Of a DNA stretch of 14,682 nt, positions 1 to 6,990 are shown one piece after another. Location of the stretch: NCBI GenBank assembly GCA_015494435.1, contig WGBH01000058.1, forward strand, positions 1 through 14,682. Direction: 5' to 3'. The DNA is from Thiotrichaceae bacterium (lineage in GTDB: Bacteria; Pseudomonadota; Gammaproteobacteria; Thiotrichales; Thiotrichaceae). How positions within the stretch are numbered: the first letter of the stretch is position 1; each line of letters opens with the position of its first letter. A program made the position numbers and the translations under genes. Below the pieces are notes generated by a model that did no database searches, was not told where the DNA came from, and was given only the letters and a program-made list of their open reading frames with translations.

Positions 1-2
1 TG

Positions 3-1580
3 GGACATTTGCATGGTCCTTGGATATCCAAGCCAGATTTTCAAAAAGAACTGGGCTTTCCCACTGATTTTGAAATGCCAGAGAGTGTTGAAAACTATGG
101 TGATGCTAGTACTTTAGTTGAAAATTGGAAGGAACGTGCATTAGATAAAATGGATGATTTGCGTCATCGTTATCGTTCTCTGCAAGTTTTTTTGGATATT
201 TGTGTTAAATGTGGCGCATGTACAGATAAATGCCATTATTACATTGGCACTAAGGATCCAAAAAACATGCCTGTTGCACGTCAAGATTTATTGCGTAAAG
301 TGTATCGGCGTTATTTTACTTTTGCGGGTAAATTCTTTGGAAAAATTGGTCATCCTGAATTTGTAGGTGCAACTGAGCTAACTGAAGATGTTGTTAAAGA
401 CTGGTATAACTATTATCACCAATGTTCACAATGTCGTCGCTGTTCAGTATTCTGTCCTTATGGTATTGATACTGCTGAAATTTCAATGGCAGCACGTGAA
501 ATTCTTGATCATATTGGTATGGGACAAAAATACTGTACTGAGATCATGGGTAAAGTACACAAGATTGGTAATAACCTAGGTCTTCCAGAAGCGGCATTAG
601 CAGATACCTTAGAAGGATTAGAAGAAGATATTTACGATGAAACAGGTGTGTTAGTTGAATTACCGCTTGATAAGAAGGGGGCAGACATTCTTCTTATAAC
701 GCCATCGGCAGATTTCTTTGCAGAGCCTCATGTAGATGGATTAATGGGATATGCAAAAGTATTCCATGAATTGGGACTAGATTTTACTCTAAGTTCGTAT
801 GCATCAGAAGGTGCAAACTTCGGTATGTTTATCGGTAGTTATGAAAATATGCGTCGTCTAGCACTGCGTATTCGTAAAGCAGCGATTGATTTGGGCGTAA
901 AACGGATTGTGTTTGGAGAGTGTGGACATGCATGGCGTGTTGCTTACAGTTTCTTAAATACTTTGGCAGGACCTTGGGATTTCTTAGATCAGAATTACCC
1001 CATTCCACAGCATGTATTAGAAATTACTGAGCCAGCATTGGCGGCAGGTAAGCTGAATATTGATAAATCTGCCAATGATGACATGGTAGTGACCTTTCAT
1101 GATTCTTGTAATATCGCACGTGGATCACGTATTGGTAATTATGAACGTGGACAATTTGAAGTACCACGTAATGTTATTAAGGCAGTTTGTAATAACTACG
1201 TTGATATGCCCAAAGATACTATCCATGATGCAACCTTCTGTTGTGGTGGTGGTGGTGGTATTTTAACGGATGATTTGATGGAAGTACGTGTAAAAGGCGC
1301 ACAACCGAGGATGGAAGCCCTTAAACATGTTACTGAACATCATGGCGTAACCCATATGGCGGCTATTTGTGCTATCTGTAAATCACAATTTACCAAAGTT
1401 ATTCCTTATTACGGTTTTACTATGGATCAAATTGTTAGTGTGCATCAGCTTGTTAGTAGTGCAATCATCCTTACAGGACAGTTAAGTGAAGATGAAATTG
1501 ACGATATGGAATTTGACTACGATGAAGCAAAAGAAAGATTAGTTGCGTCAAGAGAAGGCGTAGCAGAAGAATCAAAGTAG
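3..1580 (+). CDS. dsrK: DsrK, HdrD-like iron-sulfur subunit of the DsrMKJOP complex (5' partial)
   Basis: DsrK is the cytoplasmic catalytic-type subunit of DsrMKJOP, related to heterodisulfide reductase subunit HdrD. It is thought to exchange electrons with the DsrC thiol/trisulfide system. Residues here are counted from the TTG at position 9. Two ferredoxin-type [4Fe-4S] motifs are visible (C65/C68/C71/C75 and C139/C142/C145/C149). A CCG-type domain follows, with C367, the pair C411-C412 and C454xxC457, plus an isolated C305 in a GECGHA motif. The CCG domain would hold a non-cubane [4Fe-4S] site as in HdrB/HdrD. The reading frame stays open to the left window edge and reads sensibly upstream of the TTG (gly-his-leu-his-gly-pro-trp). 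The true start therefore probably lies outside the window, and the TTG is not a convincing start codon. The next gene is dsrL, 96 bp downstream. Assignment rests on motifs plus gene order and is firm. Confidence 0.93.
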   Translation, partial: GHLHGPWISKPDFQKELGFPTDFEMPESVENYGDASTLVENWKERALDKMDDLRHRYRSLQVFLDICVKCGACTDKCHYYIGTKDPKNMPVARQDLLRKVYRRYFTFAGKFFGKIGHPEFVGATELTEDVVKDWYNYYHQCSQCRRCSVFCPYGIDTAEISMAAREILDHIGMGQKYCTEIMGKVHKIGNNLGLPEAALADTLEGLEEDIYDETGVLVELPLDKKGADILLITPSADFFAEPHVDGLMGYAKVFHELGLDFTLSSYASEGANFGMFIGSYENMRRLALRIRKAAIDLGVKRIVFGECGHAWRVAYSFLNTLAGPWDFLDQNYPIPQHVLEITEPALAAGKLNIDKSANDDMVVTFHDSCNIARGSRIGNYERGQFEVPRNVIKAVCNNYVDMPKDTIHDATFCCGGGGGILTDDLMEVRVKGAQPRMEALKHVTEHHGVTHMAAICAICKSQFTKVIPYYGFTMDQIVSVHQLVSSAIILTGQLSEDEIDDMEFDYDEAKERLVASREGVAEESK

Positions 1581-1610
1581 CCAAAGTAAGGTTATGACAA
1601 TTAATTTACA

Positions 1611-1659
1611 ACAAGTTTGCAAACAAGCTTGTATAGGATTTTAACTTAGCCGTAAGGCT
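1611..1659 (+). other. Two tandem hairpins in the dsrK-dsrL gap
   Basis: The 96-bp gap between dsrK and dsrL contains two stem-loops. The first pairs 1611-1619 with 1624-1632 (9 bp, one G-U pair, loop CAAA). The second pairs 1648-1651 (AGCC) with 1656-1659 (GGCT) around a GTAA loop, just ahead of the dsrL ribosome-binding site AGGAGA at 1665-1670. Neither is followed by a proper T tract, so termination is unlikely. They could affect mRNA processing, stability or dsrL translation. The base pairing is seen directly; the role is inference. Confidence 0.5.
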
Positions 1660-1676
1660 GTAGTAGGAGAATAGGC

Positions 1677-3629
1677 ATGGCAATATCACCTGATGATACA
1701 ACAGTAAATAATTTTCGTCGTTATAATGACGGGGATAACAAATGGCGCAGTATGCATGATAATATCTTTCAAGAAGATACATCATATAAATGCCCTACCT
1801 ATATTCAAAAAACACCTCCTTGTCAGGGTAGTTGCCCATCAGGAGAAGATATTAGAGGCTGGTTACAGATTGTACGTGGTATAGAAACCCCAACGGGTGG
1901 TTTGTCAATGCAAGAGTATGCATTCCGCCGTTCTACTGCTGCTAACCCTTTTCCTGCAATGATGGGACGTGTTTGTCCAGCTCCTTGTGAAGAGGGTTGT
2001 AACCGTAATGATCTTGAAGATTTTGTTGGTATCAACTCGGTTGAGCAGTACATCGGTGATTCAGCCATTGAAGGTGACTTTAAGTTTGAAGCTCCTAGTG
2101 AGCTTTCAGGCAAAAAAGTAGCTATCGTTGGTGCTGGACCTGCAGGTATGTCTGCAGCTTACCAATTGCGTAAAATGGGTCATGCATCGGTTGTTTTTGA
2201 TGATCATGAAGAAATGGGCGGAATGATGTTCTACGGCATTCCTAACTATCGTACTCCACGTGCTGCACTGAAACATGAGAATCAGCGTATTCTTGATATG
2301 GGGGATATTGAATTCCGTGGTAATACTCGTGTCGGACGTGATGTTTCTATTGAGGAATTGGAAAATGATTTTGATGCCATTTTATGGGCATTAGGTGCAA
2401 AAAAAGGGCGTGGTTTGTTCCTTGATAACTGGAATGAAATCCCTAACTGTGTGACTGCGGTTGATTTCTTAGAAGCCTTCAACAAAGGTGAGATGCAATA
2501 TACCTCTGCTAAGATTGTCTGTGTGGGTGGTGGTGATACTTCTATTGATGTTGTCTCCGTTGCGCGCCGTATTGGTACTCGTGCGGATTATAACGAGTTT
2601 CCTGAGGATGCAGTGGAAGGTCGTATTGTGCATGACGTTGATATTAAAGATAATATTGCCTGTGACAGCGTTGTATTATCTGCAGTTGAGTTGATTGCAG
2701 CAGAACATGAAGTACATGATGCAGATCGTGAAGGCGTTAAGATTATCAAAGGTGTGATGCCTTTAGAGATTCTTACCGATGAAAATGGTCGTGCAAATGC
2801 GATTAAATTGATTGAATGTACGATGGAAGGCGGTATTCCTAAGGCTGTTGATGGTGGTGAAGTAACCACTATTGAAGCGGATTTAATTGTATCGGCTATT
2901 GGACAGTTTACTGACCTTGAAGGGGTTGAGTCTGTTGGTAATGATAGAAATAGTATCGATGCAGACCAGTACTATCAAGTGCCTAATAAAGCAGGGCATT
3001 TTGCGGCAGGCGATGTGATTCGACCACATTTATTAACAACAGCCATTGGTCACGCCTCCATTGCGGCTGAAAGTATTAATAACTACTTTAATAATTCGAA
3101 ATTACGTCGTCGTCCTAAAGTGGATAAGCACCATTTTGATTTACTTAAGAAAATGAGTGAATATGAAATTGCCCCTGTTTCCTTTGATGATGCCATGCAA
3201 GAGGATATGCGTGGCACTGATAGCATGAACTACGCAGTGCATAACTTCGATGACCGTTCAGAGCATGAGATTATCACTTCAAGTGAATTATTTTTAGGTC
3301 ATTTTGAATATAATCCACGTAACTTGCGTGTTGAAGATGTACCAAGTGATACTGAAGTTTTAGGTCACTTTATGGAGCGTATGCAAGGGCTTGATGATGA
3401 CACAGCAATAAAAGAAGCTGATCGTTGTATGAGTTGTGGCATGTGTTTCGAATGTGATAACTGTGTTATTTTCTGTCCTCAAGATGCTGTTTTCAAAGTT
3501 AAAAGAGGCATCGGTAAACCATCTGTTCTTGGTCGTTACGTAGATACTGACTATAACCGTTGTATTGGTTGTCATGTTTGTGCTGATGTCTGTCCAACAG
3601 GCTATATTGAGATGGGTCTTGGTGGCTAA
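1677..3629 (+). CDS. dsrL: DsrL, NAD(P)H-dependent iron-sulfur flavoprotein of the reverse Dsr pathway
   Basis: DsrL is a cytoplasmic oxidoreductase related to the small subunit of glutamate synthase (GltD). In sulfur oxidisers it accepts electrons from reverse DsrAB and passes them to NAD(P)+. The 650-residue protein begins with GltD-type cysteines (C39, C49, C53 and C100, C104, C108). An FAD-binding Rossmann motif follows (GAGPAGMSA, 152-160), then a dinucleotide-binding motif (VGGGDTSID, 283-291) and the second FAD contact (AAGDV, 443-447). After a linker there is a C-terminal two-cluster ferredoxin domain (C584/C587/C590, C593/C596/C600, C629/C632/C635/C639). The ATG at 1677 is preceded by a strong AGGAGA at 1665-1670. 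The order dsrK-dsrL-dsrJ matches A. vinosum and argues for an oxidative pathway. Whether it is a DsrL-1 or DsrL-2 type cannot be decided by eye. Confidence 0.94.
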   Translation: MAISPDDTTVNNFRRYNDGDNKWRSMHDNIFQEDTSYKCPTYIQKTPPCQGSCPSGEDIRGWLQIVRGIETPTGGLSMQEYAFRRSTAANPFPAMMGRVCPAPCEEGCNRNDLEDFVGINSVEQYIGDSAIEGDFKFEAPSELSGKKVAIVGAGPAGMSAAYQLRKMGHASVVFDDHEEMGGMMFYGIPNYRTPRAALKHENQRILDMGDIEFRGNTRVGRDVSIEELENDFDAILWALGAKKGRGLFLDNWNEIPNCVTAVDFLEAFNKGEMQYTSAKIVCVGGGDTSIDVVSVARRIGTRADYNEFPEDAVEGRIVHDVDIKDNIACDSVVLSAVELIAAEHEVHDADREGVKIIKGVMPLEILTDENGRANAIKLIECTMEGGIPKAVDGGEVTTIEADLIVSAIGQFTDLEGVESVGNDRNSIDADQYYQVPNKAGHFAAGDVIRPHLLTTAIGHASIAAESINNYFNNSKLRRRPKVDKHHFDLLKKMSEYEIAPVSFDDAMQEDMRGTDSMNYAVHNFDDRSEHEIITSSELFLGHFEYNPRNLRVEDVPSDTEVLGHFMERMQGLDDDTAIKEADRCMSCGMCFECDNCVIFCPQDAVFKVKRGIGKPSVLGRYVDTDYNRCIGCHVCADVCPTGYIEMGLGG

Positions 3630-3666
3630 TCTGCTTTCTTGCAGTTGAACTAATAGCGACGTTTAT

Positions 3667-3693
3667 TGAGGTGGGTTTATTTTACCCGCTTCA
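3667..3693 (+). other. Strong intercistronic hairpin between dsrL and dsrJ
   Basis: A 10-bp stem pairs 3667-3676 (TGAGGTGGGT) with 3684-3693 (ACCCGCTTCA), with two G-U pairs and a 7-nt T-rich loop. It lies 27 nt before the dsrJ start. No T run follows, so it is not a standard intrinsic terminator. Its position separates the cytoplasmic genes (dsrK, dsrL) from the exported/membrane genes dsrJ-O-P. A role in differential mRNA stability, protecting the 3' end of the upstream message, is plausible but inferred. Confidence 0.55.
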
Positions 3694-3719
3694 TAAGTCC
3701 TTGATTAACAGGTATATCT

Positions 3720-4214
3720 ATGTTTAGCAAATTCTTATCCGTAACATCTTCATTGTTGTTACTTGTTTTTCTAATAGGGGTTTCAGGTTGTGGAAATGAA
3801 CCACCTCAAATAGAGAGCAAAATAACAAAAGCACTTAAAAAGTTTGATACTGAAGAGCAAAATACGGCTCATAAGGCTGAGATGAGAAAATACCATATGG
3901 ATCATCTAAAGCATAAGCGTGATCTAACCATGTATGGTGGCATAAGAACTGCTGAAGATAGCTTAAAAGGCTGTATCGATTGTCATGTACCAGTACCGAA
4001 GGGTGATAAAGTGGTACGTCATACCGATCCTGAACATTTTTGTAAAACGTGTCATGCTTATGCCAGCGTAGAGATAGACTGTTTTCAATGTCATGCCGAT
4101 CATCCAGACAAGCCCGAATCTGCAACGGCAAACAATGCTTTAATGGATGAAAATTTAGGGATAGTAGCGGATGATTCAACTAGGAAAACTTCTACGGAGG
4201 TGACAGGACAGTGA
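3720..4214 (+). CDS. dsrJ: DsrJ, triheme cytochrome c subunit of DsrMKJOP, predicted lipoprotein
   Basis: DsrJ is the periplasmic-facing c-type cytochrome of the Dsr membrane complex. The 164-residue protein has three heme-attachment motifs: CIDCH (85-89), CKTCH (108-112) and CFQCH (121-125). The N terminus has a hydrophobic stretch (about 6-23) ending in V-S-G-C24, which matches a lipobox, so cleavage before C24 and lipid anchoring is possible. An uncleaved signal anchor is the alternative and is what has been described for A. vinosum. Apart from the heme cysteines and C24 there is no other cysteine, which is odd because A. vinosum DsrJ uses Cys46 as distal ligand to one heme. The segment around 56-84 (MRKYHM ... 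GIRTAEDSLKGC) looks like family core. The ribosome-binding site is weak (AGG at 3710-3712). The last 4 nt overlap the start of dsrO. Confidence 0.9.
   Translation: MFSKFLSVTSSLLLLVFLIGVSGCGNEPPQIESKITKALKKFDTEEQNTAHKAEMRKYHMDHLKHKRDLTMYGGIRTAEDSLKGCIDCHVPVPKGDKVVRHTDPEHFCKTCHAYASVEIDCFQCHADHPDKPESATANNALMDENLGIVADDSTRKTSTEVTGQ
4196..4203 (+). promoter_or_regulatory. Strong ribosome-binding site fixing the GTG start of dsrO
   Basis: GGAGGTGA at 4196-4203 lies inside the 3' end of dsrJ, 7 nt before a GTG at 4211. It is a near-perfect Shine-Dalgarno sequence. It supports the GTG start over the in-frame ATG at 4229, and implies translational coupling with dsrJ, whose TGA stop overlaps the GTG. 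Confidence 0.75.
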
Positions 4215-4999
4215 GTGATAGAAATCATATGCATCAAAATGTTGATCAGAACAGAGGAGATGATGGCAACATAAACGCCTATCGACGCCAGTTTATGGCA
4301 AGTGTTGTGGGTATTTCAGGTGTTGCCACTGTAGCAACGATTGCACCAGGTATTATTTTGCAGCAAGCTCAAGCAAAACCAGCTGATGAAATGGTGACAA
4401 ATAAAGTACGCTGGGGACTATTAATTGATACTAGCAGGTTAACTGACGGTGGTGATGCTTGTGTGGAAGCTTGTAAAAAAGAACACGGCTGGGGTAATGA
4501 AAAACTCTCTAATAAAGAACAAGACGCACAATGGATTCGTAAAGTAAAAGTCACTGAAAAAATGACGGGACACGTTACCAGTCTCCCCGTAATGTGCCAA
4601 CATTGCGATACTGCACCTTGTGTTGATGTTTGCCCAACAGGTGCTTCGATGAAACGTGCCGATGGCATTGTTTTGGTCAATAAGCATATCTGTATTGGCT
4701 GTCGTTACTGCATGATGGCTTGTCCTTATAAGGCACGTAGTTTTGTACATGAAACATTAACTGATCAACGTCCGTATTCACCGCGCGGTAGAGGCGTGGT
4801 TGAATCTTGTAATATGTGTGTGCACCGTGTTGATGCAGGGAAAAAACCTGCCTGCGTTGAAGCTGCACCAGAGGCAATTTTATTTGGTGATCTTAATGAT
4901 AAAGAAAGTGATATCAGCAAGGCATTAAAAGAATTTGGCGGTACGCAGATACGGGCTGATCTCGGTCTTAACACTGGCGTTCGTTATCGGGGTATCTAA
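4211..4999 (+). CDS. dsrO: DsrO, Tat-exported iron-sulfur subunit of DsrMKJOP
   Basis: DsrO is a periplasmic ferredoxin-like electron-transfer protein related to PsrB/NrfC/HmeA, placed between DsrJ and the membrane protein DsrP. The N terminus has a twin-arginine signal (YRRQFM, R25-R26) followed by a hydrophobic region and a likely cleavage site near QAQA (52-55). Cysteines are C84, C88; C129, C132, C137, C141; C161, C164, C167, C171; C200, C203, C215. In the usual four-cluster fold two more cysteines would precede C84 and one would follow C215. Here those positions are T78, G81 and A219, so I predict three [4Fe-4S] clusters, with C88 completing the one held by C200/C203/C215. The start is GTG, supported by GGAGGTGA. 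It overlaps dsrJ by 4 nt and ends 3 nt before dsrP, so all three are surely co-transcribed. Confidence 0.93.
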   Translation: MSDRNHMHQNVDQNRGDDGNINAYRRQFMASVVGISGVATVATIAPGIILQQAQAKPADEMVTNKVRWGLLIDTSRLTDGGDACVEACKKEHGWGNEKLSNKEQDAQWIRKVKVTEKMTGHVTSLPVMCQHCDTAPCVDVCPTGASMKRADGIVLVNKHICIGCRYCMMACPYKARSFVHETLTDQRPYSPRGRGVVESCNMCVHRVDAGKKPACVEAAPEAILFGDLNDKESDISKALKEFGGTQIRADLGLNTGVRYRGI

Positions 5000-5002
5000 A
5001 CA

Positions 5003-6214
5003 ATGAATAAAAGAATCACATTTAGCGAAGCAGGTGGCGGTTTAGGTTTTATTACCCTGCTGATGGTGACGGGCGGAATGATCGCTCTTGGTTTTCTATC
5101 CTTCCTTTATATGGAGCATTCAGGACATCATGTGACGGGAATGAATAACCAAATTGTTTGGGGATTGCCGCATGTATTTGCAATTTTTATGATTGTGGCT
5201 GCATCAGGGGCTGCCAATATAGGCTCTGTTGGTACTGTCTTTGGTAAAAAGATATACCAGCCATTAGGACGCTTATCGGTTATTATTGCTATTGCATTGC
5301 TTATTGGCGGGCTATTGGTATTAGTGTTGGATTTAGGTCATGCAGATCGTCTGATTGTCGCTATGACTCACTTTAATCCCAAGTCCATCTTTACTTGGAA
5401 TATTGCACTGTATAGTGGCTTTCTAGGTATTATGTTCTTCTATCTATGGACGATGATGGACAGAAGCAAGTTGGCTAAAAGTCTCTACAAGCCCGCAGGT
5501 TACATTGCTTTCTTATGGCGTATTATCCTTACTATGGGTACAGGTTCAATTTTTGGATTTTTAGTCTCACGTCAATACTACGATGCTGCCATTATGGCAC
5601 CCTTATTTATTACCCTTTCCTATGTCTTAGGTACAGCCATCTACACATTAGTGCTTATGGCAGCCTATAAATGGACAGGACGTGAACTTGGCGATAAAGT
5701 ATTGAATCGTTTACGCTACACACTCGCTATTTTTATAGCGGCGGTATTATTCTTTGAATTAGCACGTCACTTAACTAACTTATACGCAACAGAGCATCAC
5801 GGTATCGAAAGCTATATCCTGCTTGATGGTGGAATTTATACTTTCCTATTCTGGGGTGGACAAATTTTTCTAGGAAGTCTCGTTCCTATGTTCCTCGTTT
5901 GGTGCAAAAAGCTTAAAGACAACCGTCTAGCATTAGGAGTAGCTGCTGCACTTGCCATCCTTGGTGGAGTCAGCTTCATTTATAATGTATTAATTGGTGG
6001 TCAAAGCTATCCATTAGTTTTATTCCCTAATGCAGTAGTAGAAAGTAGCTTCTTTGACGGTATAACTAATAGCTACTTTCCTAGCCTTCCTGAAATGCTG
6101 CTTGGAATAGGTGGTGTAGGAGTTACTTTATTGCTTATTGTAATCGGTGTTAAAGTATTACGTTTACTACCCGACTCCTTAGCAGACAAAGTTACTGATC
6201 CACATCATAAATAA
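5003..6214 (+). CDS. dsrP: DsrP, NrfD-family integral membrane subunit of DsrMKJOP
   Basis: DsrP is the NrfD/PsrC-like membrane subunit that exchanges electrons with the quinone pool and partners DsrO and DsrJ on the periplasmic side. The 403-residue protein has about ten hydrophobic helices, roughly at 14-36, 54-76, 91-112, 133-152, 168-188, 195-220, 236-256, 275-300, 311-333 and 355-388. Length and helix count fit the NrfD family. No Fe-S cysteine motif is present, as expected. The ATG is 3 nt after dsrO. A strong terminator follows at once, making dsrP the last gene of this operon. Confidence 0.92.
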   Translation: MNKRITFSEAGGGLGFITLLMVTGGMIALGFLSFLYMEHSGHHVTGMNNQIVWGLPHVFAIFMIVAASGAANIGSVGTVFGKKIYQPLGRLSVIIAIALLIGGLLVLVLDLGHADRLIVAMTHFNPKSIFTWNIALYSGFLGIMFFYLWTMMDRSKLAKSLYKPAGYIAFLWRIILTMGTGSIFGFLVSRQYYDAAIMAPLFITLSYVLGTAIYTLVLMAAYKWTGRELGDKVLNRLRYTLAIFIAAVLFFELARHLTNLYATEHHGIESYILLDGGIYTFLFWGGQIFLGSLVPMFLVWCKKLKDNRLALGVAAALAILGGVSFIYNVLIGGQSYPLVLFPNAVVESSFFDGITNSYFPSLPEMLLGIGGVGVTLLLIVIGVKVLRLLPDSLADKVTDPHHK

Positions 6215-6235
6215 ATTTTAACTTCCTTCCTTTCT

Positions 6236-6259
6236 AGCCGACCTTGTGTCGGCTTTTTT
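6236..6259 (+). terminator. Intrinsic terminator of the dsr operon
   Basis: AGCCGAC (6236-6242) pairs perfectly with GTCGGCT (6248-6254) around the 5-nt loop CTTGT, and a run of six T (6254-6259) follows. It lies 22 nt after the dsrP stop. This is a textbook rho-independent terminator for the + strand and shows that the operon ends with dsrP. Confidence 0.9.
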
Positions 6260-6315
6260 GAGTTAACATGATTTTCTATATTATTTAGTAATGATATTAA
6301 TTTTTATCCCATTGC

Positions 6316-6525
6316 ATGAGCCAGATTGATTGGGAGCATACAATTCGTAATGAATTAGATTATCAACGAGATATGGATTATTGTCATTTTAATCCCGTAA
6401 AATATCGTTTAGTAAATAATGTCAAAAAATGGCCTTATTCAATATTTGATTCTTTGGTAAGAAAAGGCATTTATCCCAAAGAGTGGGGAGCGAATATTGT
6501 TTTAAATGCAGGAGAAAGAGATTGA
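6316..6525 (+). pseudogene. C-terminal remnant of a REP-associated tyrosine transposase (RAYT, Y1/IS200-like)
   Basis: The 69-residue reading frame matches the end of RAYT proteins: a W-E-H-x-I-R-N-E segment (6-13), then D-Y-C-H-F-N-P-V-K-Y (21-30) and K-W-P-Y-S (38-42), ending in G-I-Y-P-K-E-W-G-A (51-59). RAYTs are usually about 140-200 residues. The part with the HUH motif and catalytic tyrosine region is missing, and translation upstream of 6316 shows no resemblance to it. The ATG is therefore probably an ordinary internal codon and not a real start; it has no ribosome-binding site. I take it as a truncated, inactive copy. RAYTs normally sit beside REP palindromes, and a REP-like hairpin lies 240 bp downstream. 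Confidence 0.75.
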
Positions 6526-6549
6526 GGCTTTATATTGTCGGCTGGTGAT

Positions 6550-6613
6550 GCGCGGATAGATTACATTTGAATTTTAGCTTCGTACAATGCGTATCTTAGC
6601 TGATCTACCGCGC
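6550..6613. repeat. Imperfect inverted repeat after the RAYT remnant
   Basis: GCGCGGATAGATTA (6550-6563) is nearly the reverse complement of TGATCTACCGCGC (6601-6613), with one bulged base and one mismatch. The arms flank 37 bp that contain two TTAGCT copies. It could be a palindromic unit mobilised by the RAYT or the ends of a small non-autonomous element. No target-site duplication was recognised. Confidence 0.4.
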
Positions 6614-6651
6614 TATACACTTGCGCAGATTTTTTGCTTCTGATTGGATTA

Positions 6652-6690
6652 TCTCAAGAGGCGCATAGTTACTCTACGCAACGATTGAGA
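6652..6690. repeat. Weak dyad symmetry TCTCAA/TTGAGA
   Basis: TCTCAA (6652-6657) and TTGAGA (6685-6690) are exact reverse complements, with a possible inner GCG/CGC pair. The loop is long and the arms short, so this may be chance; it is listed because it lies among other repeats. Confidence 0.2.
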
Positions 6691-6767
6691 GGATTCAAGC
6701 AAGAGTAAAAAGGCAAGTAGGATAGTGTCTTTTTCGCTACAACCGCCGAGTATATCAATATGATAGG

Positions 6768-6791
6768 TTGGGTGAAGCCTGCTTCACGCAA
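6768..6791. repeat. REP-like hairpin
   Basis: GTGAAGC (6772-6778) pairs with GCTTCAC (6781-6787) across a 2-nt centre. After one mismatch the pairing continues with TTG/CAA (6768-6770 with 6789-6791). The sequence before it (TAGGTTGGGTGAAGC) resembles the short palindromes associated with RAYTs in proteobacteria. Whether it is repeated elsewhere in the genome cannot be seen here. Confidence 0.4.
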
Positions 6792-6821
6792 AGAATTATG
6801 GCATAAATTTTCCTAGAGTTT

Positions 6822-6850
6822 TTGATCATTTAAGTGATCAGTGCTATATA
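6822..6850 (+). promoter_or_regulatory. Possible leuS promoter overlaid by a TGATCA repeat
   Basis: TTGATC (6822-6827) and TATATA (6845-6850) are 17 bp apart, a sigma70-like layout about 140 bp before the leuS start. The palindromic hexamer TGATCA occurs twice (6823-6828 and 6835-6840), separated by 6 bp. It covers the -35 box and the spacer, so it could be an operator. The hexamers and spacing are seen; promoter and operator function are inferred. Confidence 0.3.
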
Positions 6851-6990
6851 AAAAATGCCTTGTAATGCGAAACTATGGATAATATCCCAGAGTTTTTTGT
6901 TTTATTTTATTCATCAGTAGCGAGATGGGTTGGAGACGAGTATTCTATGGGGCTTTATTCTTTTTATTGATTGATTAAATTTAAAAAACT

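Larger units (their letters stand above)
6215..6990. other. Non-coding 776-bp stretch between dsrP and leuS with mobile-element debris
   Basis: Apart from the RAYT remnant at 6316-6525 I see no credible gene here. The stretch holds, in order, an intrinsic terminator, the transposase remnant, an imperfect inverted repeat (6550-6613), a weak long-range dyad (6652-6690), a REP-like hairpin (6768-6791) and a possible promoter (6822-6850). No tRNA-like fold was recognised. The density of repeats fits decayed insertion DNA. Confidence 0.6.

Noticed and set aside
9..11. TTG at 9 as the start of dsrK
   Set aside because: The frame is open to the window edge, reads plausibly upstream, and no ribosome-binding site can be seen; the gene is most likely cut by the window.
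1243..1257. GGT repeat in dsrK as a phase-variation tract
   Set aside because: It is a triplet repeat encoding the glycines after the conserved CC pair of the CCG motif, so slippage would not shift the frame and the sequence is explained by protein function.
3835..4179. Minus-strand open frame of 114 codons opposite dsrJ
   Set aside because: Antisense shadow of a well-supported cytochrome gene; no recognisable protein features.
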